Of a DNA stretch of 64,000 nucleotides, positions 46,779 to 59,025 are shown in pieces. Both the position numbers and the translations under genes were made by a program. Position 1 is the stretch's first letter, and each line of letters begins with the position of its first letter. The notes under the pieces are model-generated. The model had not been told where the DNA came from. It was given only the letters and a program-made list of their open reading frames with translations, and searched no databases. The DNA comes from Cordia subcordata. Its lineage: Eukaryota > Streptophyta > Magnoliopsida > Boraginales > Cordiaceae. Location: positions 7,259,001-7,323,000 of the forward strand of contig JAPTOF010000020.1 of the NCBI GenBank assembly GCA_028554755.1. The letters are read 5' to 3'.

Positions 46779-46970
46779 TTGCCTCACTTTCCCCACCTAT
46801 TTCCATTTGTGCACCCTCCCATGCCATCAAACGATCACTTCCCTAAATTCCAATGGCCACATGTACACCCACCTATTCCCTCAGGAGGCTTCCATTTCCC
46901 TCATTTTCCTCATTTCCCTCATTTCCCACATGGCAGCACCACTCAAGATGAGGTTCCTTCAAAAGCATGA
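46779..46970 (+). pseudogene. Secreted His/Pro/Phe-rich small protein, copy 3, 3' half
   Basis: This completes the gene whose 5' half is at 35798-35989. It encodes LPHFPHLFPFVHPP (one Pro-to-Leu change relative to copy 4), FPKFQWPHVHPPIP, four HFP units and the terminal DEVPSKA before TGA. An ATG inside the LTR at 46719 gives a chimeric frame of 83 codons into this tail, as in the duplicate at 29230. The 3' flank continues towards the convergent dioxygenase gene. Confidence 0.88.
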
Positions 46971-47816
46971 AGATCAGAATGGCTATTTCACAATGCTTTA
47001 TTCAAATTTAGTATAGGATTTTTCTCTTGGTAGAATAGATTAATAAGTTGTAGGTGATTTGCATTATCCCAGACTTATGAATATTGTGCATCGTACGTAT
47101 CTCATTGAGTTGGGATTATAAACTTCTTTACTATTTTGAATAAATTGAATAAAATGAATTTCTTATTCTAGTTTGGAACTTTTGTTTTATTGATTGTTGA
47201 ACTTAGTTGTTTTCTTTTATTAACATTACAAATTAGTATTAGAAGTTGTATTACATTTGGGTAATTTGAGTAATTTGCCCTATCGTCCCAAGAAAGTTGT
47301 ATAGTTAATTAATTCGTATTACTATATTCTTCTCTTTATTTTTGTTTATGATGTTTTTAATAATATTAACAGAGTAAACGGGCATAGCGAATTGACAATT
47401 AAGGACCATTCTTAATTCTTCCAAGTCAGGAAGAGTGTTTTATTTGGTGGAAAATCTTAAATAATGATTATTTTATAAAAATACTTAATTAAGGTGGAAT
47501 CTACAGAAATTAAAACTTGTTGATTTGATACTACTAACACTCTAAATCATGACATGTGACATCTTTTAAGACAACTTGAAAGATCAAGTTCATTATTATT
47601 ATATAGATATAGACATAAATATAGATATAGATCCATTGTCCATAGAATACGAGGGAGGATTATTTCTAATTTTATTAAGACGCTTTCAGCCCCCTCAAGA
47701 AGTAAAATAGAAAGGAAAGGGATGTTACAAACGCATTTTATAAACCTATTTGTTTATGTGAAAATTTGATAATTTCAATACTCCATCATGAGAGTGAGGT
47801 GTGGGTGATTTGATAA
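46971..47816. other. Intergenic DNA between small-protein copy 3 and the dioxygenase gene
   Basis: About 0.85 kb of 3' flank for both convergent genes. No coding signal. An ATAGATATAGA simple repeat lies near 47600-47630. Nearly identical to 29473-30318. Confidence 0.75.
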
Positions 47817-49442
47817 TCACTTGGTGGTTGCAACAAGGACCCTTCGAGGAGGAAGAGAAGGCCTGCGGCCATGAAGCACAGCCAAATTATCAAGGAAGAG
47901 AACATCGCCCTTCTCCCATTTGAATTGGATGCTCTCTTCTTCTATGATTTCTCCACACCTCTTCACCACTCGTTTTGGTATTTCACTTCCGTCCGCCATG
48001 GCGGCTGAGCTCGTCTCCTTCCCATGCATGCCTACCATTGTGTTGAACCACATTCTTCTCTCTTTTCTTCCATCAAATACCTTCGTCAGAGGTCTTGGAC
48101 CTATTACCACCTTCACCCCTCCATTTGGTAGCCATACCATATCCATTCCCAAAGCCTTTGCCCTGTATAAACAGTGGAAACACGCATGCATGAAATTTTT
48201 GTATGAAAATCTTTGGCCGTATCAACTAGCCGGATATATCCATAAAAGACAACGAATGTGTGATAAAAATAAGATAACATCGAGATGCTCGAAAATTACA
48301 TACTACGTACCTTTTCTCAGCTTCTGCACGGTCTGATGTCCCGAAGGCATCTTCCCAACCTCGACCTCTCATAGAAGATGTATCATTCTTGCTTAAAGCC
48401 GTGAAGCTATATTGCAGGCCTTTCTTCTCCAGCTCCTCCACCATTTCTGGGAACTCCTCAAGCATTCTTTCTGTTACTCGGAAGCTAGGCACGAAGGGTG
48501 TCTCACCACCTTCTGGTGGTGGTATTTCACAGAAAAGTATCACTTTTTTGGGGCATTCCTTTATCTGGTAGGTCAAAGAAACTTATCGGTAAATTAAATA
48601 ATCTTTTCATTCCACAAAAGTCTTGTCCAAGTTACACATGAAAGTCTATTCTCTACCGAACCGTCCTTATATCAAAATATATAAATTGATTATTATCCTA
48701 AAGTGAATAGAATTGAGGATACCATTGTTTCTGGTACAAAACTTTCTATAAAAATGAAAAATGGCTTACTTCTAAGTGTGGTTTGATCTATATATGAATC
48801 TACTTGATTAGGAGTGACTAATAGATTTTTACGACGAAACCTAAAATTCAGTAAGTGATTCGAGTGAATCTTCATTATAGACCTCAACAAAATAGCTGAA
48901 AAATAATGATTAAGTTCAATAATTCCTTGTATAAAATTATTGACTCCAAAAATATAATAATACAAAGACAAATTTATTTGAGACGAGGACGTCAAAACTG
49001 GAGGCGTCCCTTCTTTCCAACAATGATAATAAATAAATCGCGAAACTTCAAATTAAAATTAAAATATTTTACTCACTAGAACCATTTCATGGTGGTAGTA
49101 CACAAACTCAGAGAGGGGCCCTTCATTAGCAGTCCACACCCTCTTGTAGACATGAGTCCGAGGTGCCGGTCCGACGTATCGAATGTCTTCCCAGTCACAG
49201 GCCTCGACAACCTCGTTAAAATCCTCAGGATTCTTCACATCAAACCCTCTCAAAAGAACAGCACTGCTCTTAATTATCATTTGATTAAACCATTCTTTGT
49301 TGCTCTTGAGAGCTTCAACTAGTGACTCCACCCCATTTTCATTAGGTTGGCTTGGGAGTAGCACCAGTGGAAGTGTTTCACCATCCACAAGCTTTTCACC
49401 TTCGCATTTCCCAACCTTGAAGTGCTTGCACAAAAATTCCAT
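47817..49442 (-). CDS. TauD/clavaminate synthase-like 2-oxoglutarate, Fe(II)-dependent dioxygenase (At3g21360 type)
   Basis: Three exons: 49442-49077, 48564-48311 and 48162-47817. The introns have GT-AG ends (CTA|GTGAGT...CCAG|ATA and AAAAG|GTACGT...ACAG|GGC), and the joins keep phase. The product is 321 residues, close to the 330 of Arabidopsis At3g21360, and family blocks appear in order: SAVLLRGFDVKNPEDFNEVV, RYVGPAPRTHVYKRV, VILFCEIPPPEGGETPF, RGRGWEDAFGTSDRAEAEKR, RRMWFNTMVGMHGKE and LDNLAVLHGRRPS. The iron ligands are His117, Glu119 (HHE) and His304. Arg313 or Arg314 should bind 2-oxoglutarate. No signal peptide is seen. The natural substrate of this plant family is not established, as far as I know. 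An ATG 36 bp upstream (49478-49476) is in frame. The nearer one is preferred because MEFLCKHFKVGKCEGEK fits the family start. Confidence 0.92.
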
Positions 49443-49530
49443 CTCTAATTCTTTTTTTCTTTTTCTAAGTGCTTTCAAACTATTTGAATATCTATATTGG
49501 TTGCTATATTAGTTACTCTCAAGACACGTA

Positions 49531-49538
49531 TATTTATA
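49531..49538 (-). promoter_or_regulatory. TATA box of the dioxygenase gene
   Basis: TATAAATA on the minus strand, about 90 bp upstream of the chosen ATG and followed by ACGTGTC. Confidence 0.65.
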
Positions 49539-50747
49539 GTGGTTGGTGTGGCAATTTTTGCTTTGGAATCGCACGATAATGACTAGATAATCGGCAAAAT
49601 TTAGATGCTCATTTGTCGTGTGGTGGATTGCTAATTTGTCGTTTTTCATTTCTCTTGCTCAATTATTTGTACCATGTTCTCTAGTAAAATCAGCTCAATT
49701 TGGATAAGAATATTAGTCGACCATTTTCTTCCAAACAAGGTTTGTATCCTTCCCATGCTTCCAAGAGATATATGGGAACAAGGAAAAGATTGGGTCCCAT
49801 TGCATCAGGCTCACACAATGTTGGTAGATACCACATGCATTTTACTTAAATTAGTTTGATTGTTGACTCATTTAATCTTTCATCTTTAATAATTATGTTA
49901 TTTACTTCAGTTGTTCTTTATCTTTATAATTTGTGATTCTGCCAAAAAGCAGTGACATATTAACAATTTGAACACGTAAAAAAATTAGCACATACAAATT
50001 TTTCAATTTTAAACAATACCCGATGCACCCTATGTTCCAAAATCATTAATCTATGCACTTGTCAAGTGTCTAATAATCATTAATTGTTTTTGAAGATTTT
50101 TGGCTTAAGAAATAAAGACGTTATAATTTGCAAAAAAACTAATTTGTTGTATTTTAAAAATAAAAAACTTAATTATTAAAAAAGTTAAACATGAGAGAAT
50201 AAATGAATCATTAAACCAATTTTAGTTTTTTTCGGACAACAATTATCTAATGGCCAACACAGACATTTTTCCTGAGAAAAATGTGTTTTATTTATTATTT
50301 TTTCCAAAGTGTTGCTGTTAAACTGACACGTATCAAGGTGTTAAAGTATCATCACGATGTTAATTTCAAGAAAACTTGGACTAATTAGTCGATGTTGCAT
50401 ATTGCCTAGCCGAGGTCGTTCAAAAAGCGAAGAAAGTGAATTGTTTGAAATGCTTAGCATAATGACATAGTGTGAGAGGATAAGGATCCTCTCATGTTAA
50501 TCATAGTGGGAGAAAAGTATTTTTTTTTAACAAATTGGAAAAAGAAATAATTTTAATTAATGAAAAGGCCAAATGACACATAATTACAACAAAAGGAATC
50601 CAACAGACCTTCGGCCAAATGAAACTTAAAACTCTTGCTAACGTAACTTCGCATTTGCAATCACCTTTTTCTCTCTTTCTTTTTTCTTTTCGGGTGAGGA
50701 TCAATATTTGTGGCGCCCTTGGTATGTGCTATAATTAGATCTATAAG

Positions 50748-51718
50748 TAAATATTTTTGAATAAAATGTAACGACTCCCAGTGGTTTATTATAAGTGCAC
50801 AACACACACCTTTTGTAGTGTCAAAAGTTCCATAACAAGTTTTTTTCGTGAGTAAATGTTCCACGCGCACCTCTTATCGTTCTATGCTTTCTTAATGGTG
50901 TTAAAACTTACAACAAAAAGACTCTAATATCCTTACCTCACTCGTTCAATTTTTTCTTTTTTTTTGTCAAACAATAATTATCGAAAGAAAAAACCTAACT
51001 AAAACTAAAATACTACAAAAAAATTAATTGTAGACTAAGTAAACAATACCAGGGACAATTAGAACAACACATTAAGACCCACCAATATTTTATCTCCAAC
51101 AGATTTAGAAAAAAAATTATAAATTCAATCACAAATTTTCTCATATCCAAATAATCCAAGGATTTAACTTAATATCAGACTGTGCTTCTTCACATTGGCG
51201 GATCAAGCTGCATTACGTACATTTATATTAAAAGACAGTGCACTTCACGATTCCCCCATTATGTGCATTGCCAGAATCAAAAAAGAATTGGACCCACTGT
51301 CATAAAGCATGACACATAAAATATAAATGGACACAAAACTTCGTCAACTTGAAGATTCATAAATTTTAAATACATAAATAAATAAAAATAACAAAATTGG
51401 CACGTTAGCCCATATCTAATAATACTTAAAGGGCAAATAAAAGACAAAAGATGATCACCCAAAACATCAATCACCCAAATATTTACTATATAAATTACGT
51501 GTTTGACTAAAAAAAAAGAAAATTAAATGAGTGGAGTAAAAGTTATTAATGTTTTTTACTGTAAATTTTAACACAATTAGAGGAGTGTAGGACGGCAAGA
51601 GGTGCATGTGGAATTTTTACTCGACACAGAGACTTGTTGTACGACTTTTGTGCCACAAAGGGGTATTGTGCACTTATATAGGTCATAGGGAGATGTGATG
51701 CATTTTATCAAATATCTT
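50748..51718. repeat. Foldback with arms of about 150 bp
   Basis: The sequence around TATAAGTGCACAACAC and TTCCACGCGCACCTCTT (50748-50915) pairs imperfectly with the reverse complement of 51573-51718 (TATAAGTGCACAATACC, TTCCACATGCACCTCTT). The 0.65-kb interior is non-coding. It may be a decayed long-TIR DNA transposon. Ends and target duplications were not found. Confidence 0.5.
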
Positions 51719-54700
51719 TTTGGATTAGTTTTTCCACATGTCCCTAAATTATAGGACACGAGATATTTTGTTTGGTCCCTTATCAAATTGAGTCTTTTTT
51801 TGGTCCTCAAACTATTAATTGTTAAAAAATTTTAAAAATGTCTTAATTTCAAAATTATAGAAGGATTTGAACTCATGAAAATGAGGCATTTTTACATACT
51901 ATTATTTAATAGTGTTAATTTTTTAATTTGTTGTGGCATTTTTACATACTATTATCTAATAGTGTTAATTTTATTTTATTTTTTAAATCTTAGGTGGTTT
52001 TTTCTTTCTCTATTCCAACTCTTCTATTGAATTACCTCATATACCTAGATTTATTGACCCTAAGCTATACTTAGTGACTTTAACGTGGTTTTTCCTTTAT
52101 CTGTTCCAACTCTTCTACTATATTGACTCTAATATAAATTCTAAAGAAGAGTTTTAATTATTGTAATTTTTTTTTCGTCTTCTAAATAAATAATTTTTGT
52201 ATATATTTGAAATTTAAAAGTATTAAAATATTTCATATTCTTTAGTAGGTCGATTTTGTACATTATATAACTTATTTCATCGTCTTTTGGAAATAATTAT
52301 AGATTAAGGTCAATTAATCTAAAGTATATATGATAATAAATAGGATTCCTTTTCCTTTTTCTTAAAATTCAAATCCTCAGTTGCATAGTATAAACAAATT
52401 CACGCTTTAAAATCATCCTTCACCATTAATAAATGATCTATACCAATAAATGATTATGATATTAACACAATGTCATTGACATCATATAATTAAGAATTTT
52501 TCTAATCAACTTTCAATAATTCTTTTAAGAATAAAAATATAAATAAAAATCATTTAGAAGGCTTGAATACTTTTAATTTAATAAAAAATTATGATAAGGG
52601 TAAATCATTAGGTGATTGCTGAATACTTATATTTTAATAGAAAATAAGATGTAGATTGAAAATTATAAAGATGGAAGCGGAAGAAATATAAGAAATGTGG
52701 TTTTTGAAGAAGTTTTTCAGAACTTCTATTTTATTTGTATGTACTATCTTTTAATATCCAACTAGAGTATACCCTGCGCAATGGATAGGAGGATGCATAT
52801 TTTAAATTTTTTATTTATTATTAATTGTCAATTTTTACTTTTATATGAGAATGAAATATAAATATATCTTTCAAGATTTAATCCTTAGTAAGTTTAATAC
52901 TGATAATGTTTCTAGAAGAAATTTTGGTGGTTGAATATAATATTTAAATTGAGAAAGTAAAATAACAAATAATCTGATATGGAGAAAAAACAATAGAAGA
53001 TTTTTGAATGTTAGATATATTGGACTGTTAGATTAAATGTTTTGTTGAATAGAGAAGGGGTTAGCATGATGGCATGTGGTAGATACCGAAAAGGCATGCA
53101 CATTCTTTTATATAATATAACTAGATAATAACCTATGCGATGTATTGGAAAAATAAATATTTTTAATATTTTTTATTTATTGTTAATAATTAATTATATT
53201 TCTTTAGAAATATATAACAATAAAATATTTGTTAAATTTGATTCACCAAAATTTGAATTAGAATAATAGTTAAATCTAAGTGAATTCCAAAATTAAAGCT
53301 TTATTACTCATTTTATTATTGTTCAGTAAATTGTCTGATTTGATTTGAAAAGGTTTGTTAAATTTGATTTACCATACTTTAAATTACCTTCCAAAACTTG
53401 ATTTACCAAAATCCGTGAGATTTGATTTACCAAAAGTTTTCACTAAACTTCTTGTGAACCATTCAATCATTAAGCACTGGCCAAATCAATCAATTTGCTA
53501 TAAATAACTAATTTCACATATTTAGATCTAAATTGATTTCAAAATTTTTTTGGACATAAATAATATGCTTTGTTGTTTTACTGTAAATAATTTATTATAT
53601 AATTAAATGATGAGTTAGAAGGGTTAAAGAATTGACATATGACCAAGACTCAGAAGACATGTACCTTCTCTTATAATATCTACATCTATATTATATTATA
53701 TAGAAGAAACCTTTGTAATATAATAATAACAAGCGTCCCACAAATAGCAGTTAAAATTCTTTTGTCACCTGACTCTTATAATATTTGGTGAGTAAATGTT
53801 TTGTTTTATTTAAGTGAGATTTACATTGATTTACTAATTTATTTTAATATTTACATATTACATTCGAGAATTATGGCATACAATTTGGATTGATTGCAGA
53901 TATCTATGGTAACTTTTCATTTTGGTTGTTATCAAATCGTTACCTATTTTAATTATTTTCTATAACTATAATTGAAAATTATTGCAATTTACTTAATATA
54001 TCATTATCGTATAATGCTATTTTGTCGTAATTTGAGTTCTGATTAATATCAACAAATTGCCTTTTTATTCATGTGTTTTTTATATTTAGATCTTATATTC
54101 TCTATTGTGTTTTTTTTTTAGTGAAACTTTCACTCATGTACACCATTACACATTGTATATCTTTCAGCTTTTTATTTTTATTTTGTCCCTTCGATTAACT
54201 ATCTTTTTTTGAAACTTCGTGTCGTATCTACCCTTTCTTCGAAAAAGATCCTTTTTTTTGCAAAATTAGTAGCATGTATTCCTTGATTCTTAAATAGCAT
54301 GATATCCAGGTACTCATTTCATTTTAATATTTTGTTTACTTTTTATCTTTCAGAATTTATTTGTATTTTTTATGTATGTTCTTATCTATAAAACTATTAG
54401 TGGTTTTATCCATTAATAACAATAATTTTTCTTATGAAATATCTACAATAGTTAAATAAAATGCTTAAATTCAGAAAGTAAAAAAAGAAAATGAAGATTT
54501 TTGTTTGGAAAAAGAAAAGACGATCTACATTTATTTAAGTTTAACTCATTTGTAAGGTAAAATTATTATTAAATTAGGACGGTTAGTATTAAAAGAGAAA
54601 CATAAATTCTATTTTCTATACAAATTCATGTTTATTTAATTCTTAAAATATAATTTGATAGCAATGTTTAGATTAATATAAAAAATCTATTTTTAAAAAA

Positions 54701-54720
54701 ACCAATCATATATTTCATAA

Positions 54721-54748
54721 CCCGTGCGTGACACAGGTGTTACACTAA
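54721..54748 (+). mobile_element. Helitron-like 3' terminus
   Basis: An imperfect hairpin CCCGTGCGTGACACAGG (54721-54737), a 7-nt spacer and CTAA, followed by T. These are the hallmarks of a Helitron 3' end. The 5' end was not located. Confidence 0.45.
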
Positions 54749-55739
54749 TATATAGATATAGATGATATTCTTCAATTCTTTCCAATACTCCTTTTTAGGA
54801 CTCATTTCATTCATATGTGAGATAGGCACACACACACACATATTGATACAGGTTCAAGAAACTATTCATTAATTATTTGAATGATGTTTTTTGTTGTTTA
54901 TACTTTCACATAATATTCTATAGGAAAATCTTTTCATGCATTGCATGGGTAGCAATATTGGATATAAAGTGTCCACACTATGTACTATTAACGCCATCCT
55001 GTACAAGATTATCTGTTAAGATATGACGGAGACAATTTTCGTTGATTAGTTGTTTTGTCATAACTATAAACAAAAGCCAACAACAATCATTATCAAATGT
55101 TGGCCTAAATCTTCCGAAGCTATTTTCTAACCATGCTTAGCTCTATGGTTGTTGTATCAAGAATGAGAAATAAGAAGCGATTTTCATCGTTAATAAAGAA
55201 GTGGTTGATGTATCAAGCATAAGAAATAAGAAGTGATTATAATGGTTAATAAAGAAGTAAGAGTAAAAAATAAGAAGAGATTAAAGATATTGGACTTATC
55301 TTATGAATATTTTAATAGTTCCAAACAAAAATAATTTAGACATACTATGAATTTCTTTTATTTGCATGACATATATTAATATTTATTAGACTATGAATTT
55401 CTTTTATTCGCTTGATATATATAAACGTTCATACTTACACGCATATTTTAAAAGAAAAACTCCCGGTGCGTGCAATCCTAATAGTTTAGCAGGTTTGAAT
55501 GAGTCAAACTCCCCGTGCACCACAAGATCTCCCCTTCGTTTAGGGCTGACGGAGGAATCACGCCAATATTAAAGCCGTTTCTTTTTTTTTTTTTTTCCAT
55601 GCTAGTTCCTCGCCTACAATCTATAGCAAAGACTATGACAATTCTCAGGCTAACAATTCCTCATTATTGTGATCTACTCTTCTATTTCTTAGGGTTCAGG
55701 GTTTGACAACATTTTGTAACTCTTTTTGATATTAGACTG

Positions 55740-56065
55740 CCTGGGAGATCGGATTGAAGTATGGGATGGCTGTCTGCCTGGACTGATCTTAATTATCCCT
55801 TGCCTGATCTTATGGTTCTTATCTCATGGAAGCCTAGATACAATGCTAATAGGGTTATTTTGTAGTAAAATCATTGCTTATTCTTCGGTTTTTTGGTAGT
55901 GTTTGTAGAATAGAAAGACAACTACAGAATTACATTAAGCTAGACTTGTTAAAGTTGCGACATCCAAGCTGCGAATGTTATGGATTTCATTATAAATTGA
56001 TCGAAGCTAGAAGGCCTGGCAATTTTATTAAATTAAACGTTGATGGTAGTTTTTGCAGCCAAAAA
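55740..56065 (+). pseudogene. Plant non-LTR retrotransposon or RNase H-like domain remnant
   Basis: A short frame (55874-56089) ends with RRPGNFIKLNVDGSFC. The KLNVDGS motif, with the catalytic Asp of the first RNase H strand, typifies the reverse-transcriptase-associated RNase H domain found at the end of plant LINEs and in many LINE-derived gene models. It stops in a poly-A/AAG run at about 56060-56085, and nothing else of the domain follows. It is a small dead fragment. Confidence 0.5.
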
Positions 56066-56618
56066 AAAAAAAAAAAAGAAACAAAATAAAAACGATCGCA
56101 TTCCTTTCCCTTTTCATAACAGTTTTTATTTTATTTTTTTTATAACACTTTTTATTTGGAAAAAGAAAAAGTCTTTGGAGCAGTCAAATTAACTTCTTCA
56201 CTCAGAAGAAGCATAGTCCTCGATTGTTAATTCGCGTCCAGTTTTGTTACTCACGTACAGTACATTTACTCTGTCAATATTATTAAAAACTTCACGCTAA
56301 TAATCAAGAGAAGAATATAGTAATACGAATTAGCTAACTGCAACTTTTTCGATCAAGATGGAAGTCAATGTATTACCCAAATGTAGTACGACTTTTAGCA
56401 CATACTAACTTGTAATGTTAATAAAAGGAAATAACTAAGGTAAATAATCAATAACAAATGTACCAAATAAAATAATAACTTCATTTTATTCAATTTATTC
56501 GGACTACTAACGAAGTAGTGACAGAGATTATCACCTACAACTTCTCAATATATTCTAGTAAGACGAAAAATTCTATACTAATTTGTAATAAAGCATTGTG
56601 AAATAGCCATCCTAATCA

Positions 56619-57002
56619 TCACGCTTTTGAAGGAACCTCATCTTGAGTGGTGCTGCCATGTGGGAAACGAGGGAAATGAGGAAAATGAGGGAAATGGAAG
56701 CCTCCTGAGGGAATGGGTGGGTGTACATGTGGCCATTGGAATTTAGGGAAGTGATCGTTTGATGGCATGGGAGGGTGCACAAATGGAAATGGGTGGGGAA
56801 AGTGAGGCAAGTGAGGGAAAAAGTATGGATGAGGATGCCAAAAGAAATGTGGTATTCCCCTCCCAAAGAAAAAGTCTGGCTGTTTTACTTGTGATGAAGC
56901 ATCTTCTGCAGATGATTTAGATTCATCAGCTGCTAAGCCATGAGAGAGCAATAGAGCAAAGCATACGAAAAATAGAGCAGAGAATGACACTTTTCTTGCC
57001 AT
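56619..57002 (-). CDS. Secreted His/Pro/Phe-rich small protein, copy 4 (intact)
   Basis: A single exon of 127 residues from ATG 57002-57000. The signal peptide is MARKVSFSALFFVCFALLLS plus HGLA, with predicted cleavage before ADESK. Then come the acidic Ser-rich segment and the His/Pro/Phe-rich tail. It keeps the Leu-Pro-His triplet in FFPHLPHFPHPFPF, so it shows the uninterrupted form of the site into which the Tat element inserted in copy 3. The terminal HFP array includes one variant unit (RFP), and the protein ends DEVPSKA. There is no Cys, no membrane segment beyond the signal and no retention motif. It differs from copy 1 at only a few positions. Preservation of the frame in two separated copies suggests a real gene. 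Expression and function are unknown. Confidence 0.82.
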   Translation of the reverse strand: MARKVSFSALFFVCFALLLSHGLAADESKSSAEDASSQVKQPDFFFGRGIPHFFWHPHPYFFPHLPHFPHPFPFVHPPMPSNDHFPKFQWPHVHPPIPSGGFHFPHFPHFPRFPHGSTTQDEVPSKA

Positions 57003-57069
57003 GATTTTGTATACGGAAAGCTCACAGTTTGAGTTTTTTTGTGAATGAAATGAATGGAAATGGTGGTAG

Positions 57070-57077
57070 TATTTATA
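57070..57077 (-). promoter_or_regulatory. TATA box of small-protein copy 4
   Basis: TATAAATA on the minus strand, about 68 bp upstream of the ATG, as in the other copies. Confidence 0.75.
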
Positions 57078-57245
57078 GTGTGCGAGTGGCTAAGTGTAGT
57101 TAAGTAATTGCATGCAATTTGATAGGGTTTTGCTTCTTTTGTGGTTATCATCTTAATGTTCCTGATTGTTCATGAAAATGGATAAGCCAACTAGTTATAG
57201 TTACTCAATAAAACTCTAAATAGAAAGATTTGAAAATCTAATGAA

Positions 57246-59025
57246 GGGAAATGAAATACGCACCAGACTTATCAGAATCCTTTTCGACAACTATTTTTAA
57301 ACTATTTAAACCTTTATCATAACTTGCCCTCCAATAAACGACTAATCAAGTAACATTTTTCTCTCGTCGTATTACCCATTTTATATATGTACGTGGAGTA
57401 AATATTCCGGAAATTTATACAAGAAGCGGTTTTGATATGTTTTAAATGTACGTATCAGCATGCCTAACGCATAAGCTGATGTTGCCACTTTTTTTTATAT
57501 GTTTATTTATTTTTTTAAAGAAAATCAATAGTAGTTCTTTATTTAAATGAAGGTTGTTGTTGCTGAGTTACACCCTCTTAACTGACTATTTAAGTAGGGA
57601 TGTTGCCACTTTGTCATACATAACGTAAATCAGGCTAAGCTAGCTATTTGTTACGGATGTGCTAATAAAGTTTTTTTTTTACTATTGGAACTGGCTCAAA
57701 CATGACTAAAGTGATAATGTGACAACCTCAGGCTAATTACTTGTAGGACTTAATTATGTACCACAGTAATTAACCAGAGAAAAACTTAATTGTCATTCCT
57801 TACTGTTTCAATTTTAAGGGTAAAATGTGTGTCACTCTCATGTAATTTGTAATTAGCTAATTTATCATCCGTATTTTAAAATTTACTACATTATCCCCTT
57901 TACTTTTTAAAAGATAATAGATAAAATAAATTTTGTCCTTATCGCCAATAACTTAGGGATAGAATTGTTAACACAATAAATTAATAAACCAATATCCTCT
58001 CTACAAGTTTAAGCTTTTAGATGAGGTGGTAACTTTAACATGGTATCAAAGCCTGAAGCCAAACAGCACAAACAGCACAGGTTCGATCCTTACCGCCACC
58101 CATTTAATTAAATTGTCCACGTTTAAGATCTAAACAACTTACGCTGCACGTGAGTAGGCGTGTTAACACAATAAATTAATAAATCAGCATGTTAACATAA
58201 TAAATTAATAAATCAATATCCGCACGTGAGTAGGCGTGTTAACACAATAAATTAATAAATCAGCGTGTTAACATAATAAATTAATAAATCAATATCCTCT
58301 CTACAAGATCAAGCTTTTAGTTGAGGTGGTAACTTTAACAAGAATGGAGAAAATGCGTGTTAACACAATATAAATTAATAAATGAGGAGGCGTGTTAACA
58401 CAATAAATTAATAAATCAGCGTGTTAACATAATAAATCAATATCCTCTCTACAAGATCAAGCTTTTAGTTGAGGTGCTTTTAGTTGAGGTGGTAACTTTA
58501 ACAAGAATGGAGAAAAAAAAGTTAAATGCTACCTTATTATTCTGAAACATTAAAACTAAGAATGGAGAAAATGCGTGTTAACACAAAAAATTAATAAATC
58601 AGTTAACATAATAAATTAATAAATCAATATCCTCTCTACAAGATCAAGCTTTTAGTTAAAGTGGTAACTTTAACAAGAATGGAGAAAAAAAGTTAAACGC
58701 TACCTTATTATTCTGAAACATTAAAACTTATAACATTTGATAGAGACTTATTCTGAAACATTAAAACTTATAACATTTGATAGAAGCTAACTAAAACTTT
58801 AAATGTTAATCTAAAAAACTATTTTACTGAACAAAGATAAATATTAAAATTGCATTTTAACACTATGTAAAAAGCAATTGCTGAACACTCTCTAAAGAAC
58901 AACAAATTTTATTTCTAAAAGAGTTTGATACAAATGCATTCAAAAAATACTTTTTAATATCTATTGAGTCCCATGCATATGCACGGGATTATTTCTACTA
59001 TTATATATACTTAAGTTAATGTACC
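57246..59025. other. Repeat-rich insertion in the copy 4 upstream flank
   Basis: This 1.8-kb segment replaces the roughly 200 bp found at 16085-16290 of the left arm unit. No gene. The tandem region at 57960-58740 makes up much of it. Confidence 0.65.
57960..58740. repeat. Nested tandem repeats with a primer-site-like motif
   Basis: Words GTGTTAACACAATAAATTAA, AATATCCTCTCTACAAG and AAGCTTTTAGTTGAGGTGG recur at irregular spacing (about 57991, 58291, 58441 and 58629). At about 58039, ACATGGTATCAAAGC resembles the initiator-Met-tRNA primer site (TGGTATCAGAGC) of plant LTR elements, so the array probably derives from an LTR end that was repeatedly duplicated. Confidence 0.6.

Larger units (their letters stand above)
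49539..55700. other. AT-rich intergenic DNA with decayed transposon ends
   Basis: No gene is supported in about 6 kb. It contains an inverted-repeat pair (50748-50915 and 51573-51718), a 50-bp tandem duplication around 51880-51970 (GGCATTTTTACATACTATTA twice), and Helitron-like 3' termini at 52762, 53121 and 54748. Short frames here are low-complexity. Confidence 0.65.
56399..57245. repeat. Additional small-protein unit, same orientation as the left arm unit
   Basis: This matches about 15245-16067 across the 3' flank, gene, TATA region and 5' flank. Similarity is lost at AATCTAATGAAGG (57245 and 16080) and resumes at 59026. Confidence 0.85.

Noticed and set aside
58965..58995. Hairpin CCCATGCATATGCACGGG as a Helitron end
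   Set aside because: It is followed by CTAC rather than CTRR, so the terminus rule fails.
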